Source of the DNA: Nitrobacter sp. NHB1
GTDB lineage: Bacteria > Pseudomonadota > Alphaproteobacteria > Rhizobiales > Xanthobacteraceae
Direction of reading: 5' to 3'
Assembly (NCBI RefSeq): GCF_036964665.1
Contig: NZ_JBAMDA010000003.1
Span: forward strand, 62,001-126,000
Length of the DNA: 64,000 nt
The notes below the pieces were generated by a model, which saw only the letters and a list, made by a program, of their open reading frames with translations, was not told where the DNA came from and made no database searches. This document shows positions 1 to 9,207 of the stretch, one piece after another. Both the position numbers and the translations under genes were made by a program. Each line of letters begins with the position of its first letter. Position 1 is the stretch's first letter.

Positions 1-1
1 T

Positions 2-301
2 GCCCCGGCCGGTGAATTGGTCCCGCTCGCCCTGCGCGCAGTTCGCAAGGGTGGCCGGGTTGTATGCGCTGGAATCCACATGAGCGATATTCCGTCATTT
101 CCATACAGTCTCCTTTGGGAGGAGCGGCAGCTGCTATCCGTTGCCAATCTGACGAGGCAGGACGGCATCGATTTCTTCAAGATCGTTCCTCAGGCCGGAA
201 TTCACATCCGCACGACGACCTTCCCCCTCGACAAGGCAAACGACGCCCTTGCCATGCTAAGGGCAGGACAACTGCTGGGGGCAGCCGTTCTTCAACTCTA
301 A
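2..301 (+). CDS. Zinc-type alcohol dehydrogenase, C-terminal part (runs off left edge)
   Basis: The reading frame is open from the first bases of the window, so this is the 3' end of a longer gene. The visible ~99 residues contain the end of a Rossmann fold (KGGRVVCAGIHMSDIP), a WEERQLLSVANLT segment and a C-terminal stretch with LDKANDALAMLRAGQ. This is the typical tail of medium-chain, zinc-dependent alcohol dehydrogenases, which oxidise alcohols with NAD(P). Catalytic zinc ligands would lie upstream and cannot be checked. The next gene starts 12 bases after the stop, so the two may be co-transcribed. The substrate is unknown. Confidence 0.8.
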   Translation, partial: APAGELVPLALRAVRKGGRVVCAGIHMSDIPSFPYSLLWEERQLLSVANLTRQDGIDFFKIVPQAGIHIRTTTFPLDKANDALAMLRAGQLLGAAVLQL

Positions 302-313
302 CCAAAGCCGGAC

Positions 314-1897
314 ATGACAAGCCCGACCACGCAGGAAACTGCCATTCAGCGGGAAGTCTTTGCCTTCCTGACCGACCCCGCGACACATGGCGATGCCGAC
401 GTTCGGCGCATCGACACCCATTCCGCCGTGGTTTTTCTTGCACGCGACAGAGCACTGAAGGTCAAGCGCGCAATCCGGTTTCCATTTCTCGATTATTCCA
501 CACTGGCGAAACGGAAGGCGTCCTGCGAAGAAGAGATCAAGATCAATCGTCCATCGGCGCCGCAAATCTACCGCCGCGTTGTCGCAATCACACAAGGCAA
601 TGACGGTTCGTTCAGCATCGACGGCGACGGGCTGCCGGTCGAATATGCCGTCGAGATGGAGCGCTTCGACGAGCGTCTGACGCTGGATCACCTCGCGCAA
701 GCCGGCGCATTGGATCCTGCTCTGGTCGTTGACCTTGCCGACGCCATCGCGGCATCGCATCGGACAGCATCCGCCGCCGCGGTCGACGGATGGATTTGTT
801 CCGTTCCCTCCATTATCACCGACAATACATCCGCGTTCCGGGCTTCAGGCTGCTTGCCTGCAGACGCCATCGATGAGCTTGATGCGGCAAGCCAGACTGA
901 GTTCTCGAGGATTCGAGCACGATTAAAGGAGCGCGGCCGCCTCGGGCTTGTTCGACGCTGCCACGGCGATCTACATCTCGCCAACATCGTGCTGATCGGG
1001 CACAAGCCAGTTCTGTTCGACGCGATCGAGTTCGATCCCGCGATCGCCTCAGTCGATATTCTTTACGATCTGTCGTTCACCTTGATGGATCTTCTGCACT
1101 ACGGACGTCGTATCGAAGCCAATATCCTTCTCAACAGATACCTGACCATACCATTTGAAGACAATCTCGACGGAATCGCGGCGCTCCCGCTGTTCATGTC
1201 GATGCGCGCCGCCATTCGTGCCAATGTCCTGCTGGCACGCCTCGGCGGTCACTATGCTGATGAAGCGCCCATACTGCTGGCGACCCGCTCCTATTTCGCT
1301 TTGGCACGCCAACTGATTTCTCCTTCCTCGCCAACGCTTGTCGCTATTGGCGGCCTGTCCGGAACCGGAAAAACCGTGCTGGCCCGCGCGCTCGCTGACG
1401 CCATTGAACCTCCGCCCGGAGCCTTGATTTTGCGTTCAGACGTCGTGCGCAAACAGTATTTCCAGGTCGATGAGACGCAACAGTTGCCTACAACTGCCTA
1501 CCAGCCGGAGGCTACCGCGATCATTTATCAAATCCAGACCGAACGCGCCGGACGAATTCTCTCGCAAGGGCACTCCGTCATTCTCGACGCCGTCTTTGCC
1601 AAGCCGGCCGAGCGGCATTCGGTTGCCGCTATCGCTCGCAAGCTCAACCTGCCATTTGTCGGTTTCTTTCTCGTGAGCGATCTAATAACCCGAATGAAAC
1701 GGGTCAGACATCGCGTAGACGATGCGTCCGATGCCACGCTCGATCTCGTCAGACACCAGGAGAACTATGATATCGGCCCGCTTGACTGGCACATCATCGA
1801 TGCCTCCGGAACACCTCAGCAAACTCTGCAACGCTGCAAGGAACGGTTTGGCATGGCTCAAACCGATCTCTCGCCAAAACCGCTGGACCCACCGTGA
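314..1897 (+). CDS. Phosphotransferase-like domain fused to P-loop kinase
   Basis: A 527-residue two-domain protein. The N-terminal ~330 residues look like an aminoglycoside phosphotransferase/choline kinase fold, with the Brenner-type motif HGDLHLAN at 217-224 and a metal-binding DAIEFD at 236-241. The C-terminal part is a P-loop kinase with Walker A GGLSGTGKT at 346-354. This matches the widespread bacterial family in which a COG2187-like domain is joined to a COG0645-like kinase. The substrate of the family is not known, and antibiotic resistance should not be assumed. The stop codon overlaps the GTG start of the CHAD gene, indicating translational coupling. Confidence 0.85.
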   Translation: MTSPTTQETAIQREVFAFLTDPATHGDADVRRIDTHSAVVFLARDRALKVKRAIRFPFLDYSTLAKRKASCEEEIKINRPSAPQIYRRVVAITQGNDGSFSIDGDGLPVEYAVEMERFDERLTLDHLAQAGALDPALVVDLADAIAASHRTASAAAVDGWICSVPSIITDNTSAFRASGCLPADAIDELDAASQTEFSRIRARLKERGRLGLVRRCHGDLHLANIVLIGHKPVLFDAIEFDPAIASVDILYDLSFTLMDLLHYGRRIEANILLNRYLTIPFEDNLDGIAALPLFMSMRAAIRANVLLARLGGHYADEAPILLATRSYFALARQLISPSSPTLVAIGGLSGTGKTVLARALADAIEPPPGALILRSDVVRKQYFQVDETQQLPTTAYQPEATAIIYQIQTERAGRILSQGHSVILDAVFAKPAERHSVAAIARKLNLPFVGFFLVSDLITRMKRVRHRVDDASDATLDLVRHQENYDIGPLDWHIIDASGTPQQTLQRCKERFGMAQTDLSPKPLDPP

Positions 1898-2826
1898 CTG
1901 GCCCCCGAAACTCTCGCTTGAACAGCTCACGCTCCCAACAGCGACGGGAACGGCATCGCCGCTACAAACTGCCGCGACTGACCGCAACGATGACATGCCA
2001 GGAAGCATTTCGCACGATTGCCCGCGGTTGTCTCGACGATCTGGTAGAAAATCAACAAGCAACGTGCGAGGGAAACCGTGAAGCGCTGCACCAGATGCGC
2101 ATTGCACTGACCCGTTTACGGGGTGCCCGATCTTTTTTTTCCTCTTCCATTCCATCTTCAGAATGGTCCCCCTTGAAGGGTGAATTGAAATGGTTGAACA
2201 AACATCTGAGCCAGGCGCGCGATCTGGACGTCGCGCTTAAACGACTCTCCTCAGTTGAGGACACGAGTCCGCAACAATCGCTCGATCGCGTTTGGCGGAA
2301 AACATGGAGCACTAGCCATCGAGAACTCAGCCGGGCGCTTCACTCAAGGCGATACCGGATACTGCTGCGCGACATGTTAATCTGGATGGAGAATGGAAAT
2401 AGGTCGCCGGACAGCCTGAAACCGTCAACCTCGCTCACGACGTATTCTGACCGCCAGCTTGACCGGTGGTACAAGAAACTGATCAAAAAAAGCCGCGCCT
2501 TTGACGATATGAATGCAGGTCAGCGCCATCGACTCAGGATACAAAGCAAACGACTCCGTTATGCGCTCGAAACCCTTGGACAGCTTCTCCCAAGTAAATC
2601 TCACGCAAAAGTGAGAGAGTTTCTGAAGTCTCTACGCAAGATTCAGAAATGCCTGGGGCAGTTAAACGACGCCGAGCAAGGCCGCGCTATCGCAACCACC
2701 TTGGCAACGCGGGATGACGGGGCGAGATCCCGCTCGCTGTTCCCGACGGGCCGAAAAGCCAGGAAACGGATGATCAAAGCCGCTGCACTCACTTTCCGAC
2801 AGATGGCGGAGCTGAAGCCATTTTAG
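1894..2826 (+). CDS. CHAD-domain protein
   Basis: A 310-residue basic, helical protein. CHAD signatures are visible: HQMRIALTRLRGARSFF near 65-80, a KWLNKHLSQARDLDVALKRL segment near 100-120 and HRLRIQSKRLRYALETL near 210-225. CHAD domains carry conserved histidines and basic residues and are known to bind inorganic polyphosphate in several bacteria. The GTG start at 1894 overlaps the preceding TGA, so the protein is coupled to the fused kinase. Only 1 base separates its stop from the IS701 remnant, so the gene just escaped disruption. The polyphosphate role is inferred from the family. Confidence 0.85.
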   Translation: MTGPRNSRLNSSRSQQRRERHRRYKLPRLTATMTCQEAFRTIARGCLDDLVENQQATCEGNREALHQMRIALTRLRGARSFFSSSIPSSEWSPLKGELKWLNKHLSQARDLDVALKRLSSVEDTSPQQSLDRVWRKTWSTSHRELSRALHSRRYRILLRDMLIWMENGNRSPDSLKPSTSLTTYSDRQLDRWYKKLIKKSRAFDDMNAGQRHRLRIQSKRLRYALETLGQLLPSKSHAKVREFLKSLRKIQKCLGQLNDAEQGRAIATTLATRDDGARSRSLFPTGRKARKRMIKAAALTFRQMAELKPF

Positions 2827-2827
2827 A

Positions 2828-3580
2828 TTATAGTCGTAGTTTTTGTTTGATGTGGGCATTTTGAGCGATGGCTTGGTGAGCGCGTCGCCACAGCGACCAT
2901 GCGATGACATAGCCAAGTCGAATTCGTTTTCGCGCGAGCCGCTGCGCTATTCTGCGGATTTTCTGGACCGACCAACGGATGAGGTCTTGCGCGTTCGGGT
3001 TGCGCGCGAAGTGTTTTTTTGGGGCGGCGCGTTAGCTTTTTGGCGAATGGCGGCCATCATGGCGAAGGTCACTATGACAAGCGACAGTGACGATGCCAGC
3101 CATGCCAGGATCGCGTTTCATTATGATCGAGGCCGAACTCGTTCTTGGCGGTCTCAAAGCTGTCCTCGATCGCCCAGCGATGGCCTTCAACGGCGACCAA
3201 CTGCCTGATGGAAGTTCCGGCGGAACACCAGGTGGTGAAGTAGGCAAGTTTGCCGTCGGCGATATGGCGTCGGATCAGCAGGCCGCGCGTCCACAGGCCG
3301 CTGCGCTCTTCATTGAACTCACCGGCGTCGAGATCGGCGAGTTCGAGGTACGCCCAGTCATGCAAGCGCGGCCCCTTGGTTCCGCTGCCCGCCGACAGGC
3401 GTCGCCAGTCGACTGGCTTTAGCGTTCTAGCGATTTCTTCCGCCGAGCCGCTGATCAACCGCTTCTGGCTCCAGGATCCGGACCAGTGATTGGCGGCGAC
3501 GCCGAGCACATAGCCTTTGCCAGCCCGGCGCAAATCCCGCTCGATGTCGCCGACGCCGTGGACGCTGTCACCCGATCGAG
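2828..3580 (-). pseudogene. IS701-family transposase remnant
   Basis: The minus strand encodes the C-terminal half of an IS701-type DDE transposase. SVHGVGDIERDLRRAGKGYVLG, HDWAYLELADLDAGEFNEE and the signature EGHRWAIEDSFETAKNEFGLDH are clear. The frame breaks near 3087 just after SWHGWHRH, continues in a second frame (FAMMAAIRQKANAPP), and shifts again to a third frame (LIRWSVQKIRRIAQRLARKRIRLGY), ending with a stop at 2828-2830. The N-terminal half is missing beyond about 3580, where IS256 sequence begins. The gene cannot make an active transposase. Confidence 0.85.
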
Positions 3581-3589
3581 AGCGTATTC

Positions 3590-3793
3590 GCGACAGTGCA
3601 TCATCGAACCGTGCGGACAAAGGGCGCGCTATCGGCAAAGACCGCCAAGCTCATGGTGTTCAAACTCGTCAATGCCGCCGCGAAAACATGGCGCCGATTG
3701 AACGGCGAGAACCAGTTGCCAAAGGTCGTTCAAGGCGTCAAATTCAAAAACGGAATCGAGGTCACTGAAATGCCGGCTCACCACGCCGCCTGA
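3590..3793 (+). pseudogene. IS256-family transposase C-terminal fragment (copy 1)
   Basis: A plus-strand frame ends with VFKLVNAAAKTWRRLNGENQ followed by LPKVVQGVKFKNGIEV, the usual C-terminus of one IS256 transposase subgroup. The upstream part is replaced by the IS701 remnant, so only about 60 residues survive. It is directly followed by a second, different IS256 tail, which shows nested insertions and deletions. Confidence 0.7.
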
Positions 3794-3824
3794 TCAACCT
3801 CGTCACCCAAAATCCCGCATAGCT

Positions 3825-3989
3825 CCCAGGGGCCACTTCCCAAGCGACGATGCGGCAACCAAGCTGCTCTATCTGATCTTGAACCGATCGGAAAAAGAGT
3901 GGAAAATGCCGCCACGTGAGTGGACCATGGCCAAGGCCCAGTTCGCCGTCATCTTCGGCGAGCGCTTCATCCGGGCAATGGCGACATAA
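3825..3989 (+). pseudogene. IS256-family transposase C-terminal fragment (copy 2)
   Basis: A short open frame reads GHFPSDDAATKLLYLILNR and then PPREWTMAKAQFAVIFGERF before TAA at 3987-3989. The FPSDEAATKL and REWxMAxxQFAxxFGxRF patterns are hallmarks of the C-terminus of IS256 transposases of the IS1249/ISRm type. No start codon or catalytic domain remains. Confidence 0.75.
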
Positions 3990-4553
3990 TGTTCAACCGC
4001 CCGCCCGCACACGGAATTCCTGACAGTCCCGGTCTCCAACCTCCTGGAGCCAGCCCGTATCATCCTTGGCGCTATCATCGCCGAACTCCGTGCGCTCAAT
4101 GATCGGGTGTCGGTGCTTGATGCCGAGATCGTGCGGCGCGCGAAGGAGGATCCGGTCGCGAGGCGGTTAATGACCATCCCTGGTATCGGGGCGATCACCG
4201 CAACAGCCCTGGTCGCGCTGGCACCATCGGCCGCGACCTTCCGACGAGGGCGCGACTTTGCCGCATGGCTGGGTCTTACGCCGGTGCAACACTCCAGCGG
4301 CGGCAAGGAACGGCTGGGTCGAACCTCTCGGATGGGAGAACGAACGCTGCGATGTCTGCTCATCATTGGGGCGAGCGCAGTTGCCAGTTGGGCATCCCGC
4401 AAAGGTCCCGTGCCGGGATCGTGGCTGGCCAGCATGATGGCGCGCAAGCCGCCGATGCTGGTGCGGGTCGCGCTGGCTAACAAGTTGGCCCGAACAGTCT
4501 GGGCGTTGCTCGCCCATGGCGGGGTCTACCGAGCTCCGGCGGTGGTGGCGTAA
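3990..4553 (+). pseudogene. IS110-family transposase, C-terminal fragment
   Basis: An open frame reaches back to about 4020 and contains the complete Transposase_20 (IS116/IS110/IS902) domain: ARRLMTIPGIGAITATALVA, FRRGRDFAAWLGLTPVQHSSGGK and a C-terminal VRVALANKLARTVWALLAHG. The N-terminal DEDD domain of IS110 enzymes is absent; the sequence before 4000 is IS256. The piece ends just before the intact IS110 gene and is clearly divergent from it, so it is an older element rather than a duplicate. Confidence 0.8.
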
Positions 4554-4855
4554 GCCGCTAACGTCGTGGGGTTGCCGTGGAGCAGGCTGAGGTTGAAGGA
4601 GAGTATGGCGCAACGGTCGTGAGACGGGATCGGGAAAACCAGTTCATGGACAAGCGTCTCGAGCGCGCCAGGTTGTTTTGGAACCGATCCGCGAACTCCT
4701 ATATGCCGCAGCAGAGGCCGGACACATGTCAGCACCCGATCCGCACGCCATTTACTTTCCAAAGATTCAGCTTGCTTCAACGGGGGCAATGGTATGGACC
4801 CCGCCCTCGCGGCGAGGTGGAATCTCGAGCGCCAACTGCGATGAAGGAGGATGTC

Positions 4856-5887
4856 ATGCAAGTCGTTCGGATAGGTCTGGATCTTGCGAAATATGTGTTT
4901 GAGGTTCATGGCGTCGACAGCCACGGGAAAGTCGTCGTGCGCAAGACGCTGCGTCGCAATGCGGTAGCCCACTTCTTTGCCAACTTGCCACCGTGCCTGG
5001 TCGGCATGGAAGCTTCGAACGGTGCGCATTACTGGACAAGAGTGCTCACTGAGTTCGGCCACCAAGTGCGGTTGATCAGTCCGCAGTTCGTGACACCGTA
5101 CGTAAAATCCAACAAGAACGACCGAAACGACGCGGAAGCCATATGTGAAGCCGTCGGCCGACCATCAATGCGCTTCGTGCCGCCGAAATCGGTGGATCAG
5201 TTGGCGGTGCAAGCCGTTCATCGCATTCGCCGGCGTCTAGTCGCGGACCGGGTCAGGCTCGTCAATCAGATTCGTGGTCTTCTTTCCGAGCATGGAATTG
5301 TCATCGCCCGTGACATTACGCAGTTACGACGCGGCCTCGCGAAGATTGTCGGGAGCAGCGATGACGGGCTCAGCGGCCTGGTTCGGTCGCTCATGCGGGA
5401 ATTGCAAGTCGAGATAGCTGAACTCGATCAGCGAATAACATCCTATGATCGACGGATACGGGAAATCTTCCGCAACAGCGAGCAATGCCAGCGCTTGGGC
5501 AAGATCGAAGGCATTGGCCCTGTGACAGCGACGGCATTGATTGCTGCCGTGGGGGACAGAACGTGCTTCAGGAATGGCCGCCAGTTTGCCGCATGGCTGG
5601 GCTTGGTGCCGAAGCAGCGATCGAGTGGAGGGCGAGCTCGTTTGTTCGGCATCAGCAAGCGCGGCGACCGTTATTTACGCACCCTGATGATCCATGGCGC
5701 TCGCGCCGCTTTGGGTCGAGCCGGCGGCAAACAGGATCCTCGAAGCCTCTGGCTCGGCAAATTGCGGCAGCGGCGACATCCCAATGTTGCGGCTGTCGCG
5801 CTCGCCAACAAGAATGCCCGCATCGTGTGGGCCATGCTTTCCGGCGATGCATCCTACGAACCGGCGATGTCAGTGACGGTAGCCTGA
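4856..5887 (+). CDS. IS110-family transposase, intact
   Basis: A 343-residue transposase. The ATG at 4856 is chosen because AAGGAGG sits at 4844-4850 and the protein then begins with the family-typical MQVVRIGLDLAKYVFEVHG. The N-terminal DEDD domain has D at GLDLAK and the NDRNDAEAICEA motif. The C-terminal Transposase_20 domain has GKIEGIGPVTATALIAAVG, GRQFAAWLGLVPKQRSSGG and VAVALANKNARIVWAML. The length equals that of full family members and no frame break is seen, so it may be active. IS110 elements lack clear inverted repeats, and I could not fix the element ends. Confidence 0.9.
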   Translation: MQVVRIGLDLAKYVFEVHGVDSHGKVVVRKTLRRNAVAHFFANLPPCLVGMEASNGAHYWTRVLTEFGHQVRLISPQFVTPYVKSNKNDRNDAEAICEAVGRPSMRFVPPKSVDQLAVQAVHRIRRRLVADRVRLVNQIRGLLSEHGIVIARDITQLRRGLAKIVGSSDDGLSGLVRSLMRELQVEIAELDQRITSYDRRIREIFRNSEQCQRLGKIEGIGPVTATALIAAVGDRTCFRNGRQFAAWLGLVPKQRSSGGRARLFGISKRGDRYLRTLMIHGARAALGRAGGKQDPRSLWLGKLRQRRHPNVAAVALANKNARIVWAMLSGDASYEPAMSVTVA

Positions 5888-6180
5888 GGCAAAGCCGCAA
5901 ACGGAAGAAAGAGAAGGAGGTCTCACCCCAGCAATTGCAGCAAATGGCAGGAGATGGCGAAACGGTCACCGCGTCGCTTCCCGAACCTGATGTGTGGACC
6001 GGCATGGCTTAGCCAATGTCTCCGGGGCATTGAGGTGGAAGCGGGCGAAAATCCATCGAGGCTCGCGGCGAAGATTGGTCAAGCCGCATCAGGAAGCCGG
6101 ATATACGTCAGCAGTTGTGACCTGTGATCCTGATCCGTCCAACCTGTTGCAATCGGGCGGGGTCCATATACGTCCACACA

Positions 6181-6380
6181 TGTCCATGACCTTGGCGTCA
6201 TGCACACTACCTGTGGTCACGCCCGCGGTGTGCACGAGCCCGCTTGTCGTGTCGATACCGATATGGGCCTTCATGTCAAAGTACCACTGGTTGCCCTTCT
6301 TCGATGAGCGCATCTCGGGCGCGCGCTTCTGTATTTTTTTCTTCGTCGATGGCGATTCGACGATGGGAGCCTCGCCCCTC
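6181..6380 (-). pseudogene. IS5-family transposase internal fragment
   Basis: About 60 codons on the minus strand (EMRSSKKGNQWYF, MKAHIGIDTTSGLVHTAG, GSVHDAKVMD) match nearly residue for residue the central part of the complete IS5 transposase at 9271-10227. Both ends are lost. The fragment abuts the truncated NRAMP gene, so an earlier IS5 copy probably caused that truncation. Confidence 0.85.
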
Positions 6381-6399
6381 GTCGACGACGCACCCGCTG

Positions 6400-6973
6400 C
6401 GAATGTTGAACTCAGCCGCATCCGTTGGGACACCTGGAGCGGCATGCTCTACTCTGACATCACGGCCTACTTCATCATCCTGGCGAACGCCGTCACGCTC
6501 AACGTCGCAGGCATTACCGATATCGAAACCGCGGCGCAAGCAGCAAGTGCGCTGCGGCCACTTGCCGGAGACTACGCATTCACTCTCTTCGCTCTCGGCA
6601 TTCTCGGGGTTGGCCTGATCGGAGTACCAGTTTTTGCCGACTCTGCTGCTTATGCTCTCTCCAAAGCAATGGGCTGGAAATGGGGCTGGAAAGAAAGGCC
6701 ACCGATGCTCGCAACTTCTACGGCGTCATAGTCGTCAGCGTGCTTGCCGGGCTGCTCATTCAGTATTCGCCGATCAGCCCCATGAAAGCACTGTTCTGGA
6801 GCGCGGTGATCAACGGGATTGTTGCGGTGCCGCTTATGATTATCATTATCCTACTCGTGTTCAAGAAATCCGTGATGGGCGCCTTTACTGCCGGACGCCC
6901 CGTCATCCTACTTGGCTGGATCACGACGGCGCTCATGGGCGCAGCGGCCGTGCGAATGTTTATTCCGGGTTAG
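6400..6973 (+). pseudogene. NRAMP-family divalent metal transporter, truncated and frameshifted
   Basis: The C-terminal part of an NRAMP (MntH-type) transporter survives in two frames. The first frame carries RIRWDTWSGMLYSDI, ANAVTLNVAGITDIETAAQA, ALRPLAGDYAF and the FADSAAYALSKAMGWK helix. It is broken near 6680 and continues in a second frame as MGLERKATDARNFYGVI, SPISPMKALFWSAVINGIVA and GWITTALMGAAAVRMF, ending at 6971-6973. The N-terminal half, with the metal-binding DPGN motif, is gone, replaced by an IS5 fragment. NRAMP proteins import Mn/Fe with protons; this copy cannot function. Confidence 0.85.
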
Positions 6974-7052
6974 CTTGCGTCTGATCGATCGGCCAGAACA
7001 GGGGTCGGTCGTCCTCCTCACGCTACCGAAACCGGCTGCGAGCCGGTACGGA

Positions 7053-7889
7053 TCAGCGCGATAGCAACGCGCAACGCGTCGATTCAGTCGCAAAATGCTG
7101 CGTTACGCCACCGAGTACCCACTCACGCAATCGCGAATGGCCGTAGGCTCCCGCAACGACCACGCCGGCTCCAACGCTGGACGCGATTCTATCCAGTGCA
7201 ACCGCAGCATCCCATGTCGAACTCTCTTCCGGAACAAGTGCGTTTGCTGCAATGTGATGATGCGAAAGCCACATAACCACATCACCAGTACGCTTCAATG
7301 CCGCCTCGCGGCTGCCGCCGTCCTCGACAATCTCGGCGATCGTGACGTCCTTGGCTTTACGAAGCAACGGAAGCGAATCGACGATTGCCCGTCGCGCCTC
7401 GGGGGTGTCTTTCCAGGCAACTAGCACACTTCGTAAATCGAGCCATCCAGCTGCTTCCGGAACAATGAGCAGTGGCCTGCCCGCCTGCATAATCAGATCG
7501 CTCGGATTGACCCTGGCAAAGGGGTCTGTAAATGCACTGTCTCGACTTTGCCCGATCACGATAATATCGGCAGTACGTGCTTCTCGTGCAACAAACCGAA
7601 TAGGCATCTCCATGTTGGAGCGCCATTCGACGTGTTTCGTGCCCCGATTCATGACATTTCGGAACTCGGACTCAAGCTCCGACAATCGCGTCTTGATGGC
7701 GTTCCGACCTTGTTCAATCATCTTATCGGCTTGCTCGCCCGAGGTAAAATAGAGCGGCGGACTGAACTCCGCAGCCGCGATTCCGACAACTCGCGCATCA
7801 AATCGTTCAACCATTTCGCTGGCAATGGCGAGACAGCGCTCGTTCGACTGATCGGACGCAAGGCTAACCATGATCGTCGCGTAGGTCAT
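7053..7889 (-). CDS. Universal stress protein, two tandem UspA domains
   Basis: A 278-residue cytoplasmic protein starting at the ATG at 7889-7887, preceded by GGGAG; an upstream in-frame start at 7925 lacks a comparable site. It contains two Usp folds, about 1-145 and 155-278. The second ends with VVVAGAYGHSRLREWVLGG, matching the ATP-binding G-2x-G-9x-G(S/T) loop of Usp proteins. Usp proteins with this layout are induced under oxygen limitation and growth arrest in many bacteria. It is divergent from the CBS-BON gene across a 270-base promoter region. A second tandem Usp lies at 51331-52170. Confidence 0.9.
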   Translation of the reverse strand: MTYATIMVSLASDQSNERCLAIASEMVERFDARVVGIAAAEFSPPLYFTSGEQADKMIEQGRNAIKTRLSELESEFRNVMNRGTKHVEWRSNMEMPIRFVAREARTADIIVIGQSRDSAFTDPFARVNPSDLIMQAGRPLLIVPEAAGWLDLRSVLVAWKDTPEARRAIVDSLPLLRKAKDVTIAEIVEDGGSREAALKRTGDVVMWLSHHHIAANALVPEESSTWDAAVALDRIASSVGAGVVVAGAYGHSRLREWVLGGVTQHFATESTRCALLSR

Positions 7890-8082
7890 TCTTTTCTCCC
7901 GATGCGGCTCAATTGACACTCTCAAATGGTGTCATCCACCAATATGCATGGGTCCGAGTTGATGAAGCGAGAATGATCCACGTCAAATAACTACAAATGA
8001 TGCGGTCGCTGCTGCAAACGATGAGAGACACTCGCCGCTAGGCAGGAATTGCCCGTATTGCGATTGCGGTCAGCCATCGCGA

Positions 8083-8096
8083 TTGACCTAGGTCAA
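8083..8096. promoter_or_regulatory. Candidate FixK/FNR box before CBS-BON gene
   Basis: TTGACCTAGGTCAA, a perfect 14-base palindrome fitting the FixK2 consensus TTG(A/C)-N6-(T/G)CAA. Its centre lies 70 bases upstream of the ATG at 8160, as expected for an activator site near -41 with a short leader. Confidence 0.7.
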
Positions 8097-8159
8097 GCCA
8101 CCTCGATGCGTTGGCGATAGCATTTTGAGACGCTTTATCCAAACTTTCGGAGCTTTGCC

Positions 8160-8888
8160 ATGCGCGCTCATCAGATCATGACCAGGCAGGTCATCACGGT
8201 CCATCCTGACACGACCATCGTCAATGCAGCAAACATTATGCTCGAACGACACATCAGTGGCCTTCCGGTTACCAACGCGGCAGGAAAGTTGATCGGTATC
8301 GTTTCGGAAGGAGATTTTATTCGCCGTGCCGAAATTGGAACACAGCGCAGGAGGGCTCGATGGCTGAAATTCCTGCTCGGTGCCGGCAGGGACGCGTCGG
8401 ACTTCGTTCACGAGCAAGGTCGCAAGGTCGGTGAAATCATGACACCACACCCTTGTACCGTGTCAGAAGATGCGCTGCTGGAAGACATTGTGACGACGAT
8501 GGAAAAGAACAGCATCAAGCGGTTGCCGGTCATGCGGGGCAACCAGATTGTCGGAATCGTCACACGCGCCAATCTACTGCAGGCCGTCGCAGGGCTTGCC
8601 CGCGAGATTCCAGATCCGACCGCGGATGACGACCATATTCGCGACCGCATCATTACATCCATCGAAAACAGCGACTGGTGTCCATACGGACTGGGCGTCA
8701 TTGTGCACGGCGGACTCGTCCATCTCAGCGGGGTCATTACCGACGAACGGGCCCGACAGGCTGCCGTGGTCGCGGCAGAAAATGTTGCCGGCGTGAAGGA
8801 AGTTCACGATCACCTTTGCTGGGTCGATACCATGTCTGGGCTCTACTTGATTTCTCCGGAAGATGACCAACTAGCAGCGGCGCGTTGA
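8160..8888 (+). CDS. CBS-pair plus BON domain protein
   Basis: A 242-residue soluble protein. Residues 1-60 and 90-150 form a CBS pair: MRAHQIMTRQVITVHPDTT, HISGLPVTNAAGKLIGIVSEGD, then VGEIMTPHPCTVSEDALLED and IKRLPVMRGNQIVGIVTRANLL. Residues 160-230 form a BON domain (VHGGLVHLSGVITDERARQAAVVAAENVAGV). CBS pairs bind adenine nucleotides, and BON domains bind membranes or lipids. This fused form is common in stress islands of Rhizobiales, but its exact role is unknown. It is preceded by a perfect FixK-type palindrome and is the first of several BON/CBS/DUF302 genes here. Confidence 0.88.
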   Translation: MRAHQIMTRQVITVHPDTTIVNAANIMLERHISGLPVTNAAGKLIGIVSEGDFIRRAEIGTQRRRARWLKFLLGAGRDASDFVHEQGRKVGEIMTPHPCTVSEDALLEDIVTTMEKNSIKRLPVMRGNQIVGIVTRANLLQAVAGLAREIPDPTADDDHIRDRIITSIENSDWCPYGLGVIVHGGLVHLSGVITDERARQAAVVAAENVAGVKEVHDHLCWVDTMSGLYLISPEDDQLAAAR

Positions 8889-9001
8889 TTACACCAGAAG
8901 AACACAACAGATGCAGGCACACTATCGCTGTCGGCCCTGAGACGGATTGAATATTAGCTCACGACCGCGTCCGGGCCAAGCTTCCACGCATTCAAGAGGA
9001 T
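8889..9001. other. Short non-coding stretch
   Basis: A spacer between the CBS-BON gene and the 3' end of the convergent interrupted membrane-protein gene. I see no gene or clear hairpin in it. Confidence 0.4.
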
Positions 9002-9207
9002 GAGCTGGATGGAATCGGCTCTTGCATCAATGTCAATGAATAGGGTCGCAACTCGACCGGTGCTGCCGCTAGGCGCTGATACAAAGCACGCCGCTGCGCA
9101 ATCGGCCACCAATCATAAAGAAAGATTTCCAATGGGCGCCAGTTTGCGACCCATCCCAGGATCAGGAAACTTTCTCTAGCTACATTTTTTAACTGTGCAC
9201 CAGTTAG

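Noticed and set aside
314-1897. Aminoglycoside resistance gene
   Set aside because: The kinase-like domain is fused to a P-loop domain in a common housekeeping-type family without known resistance function.
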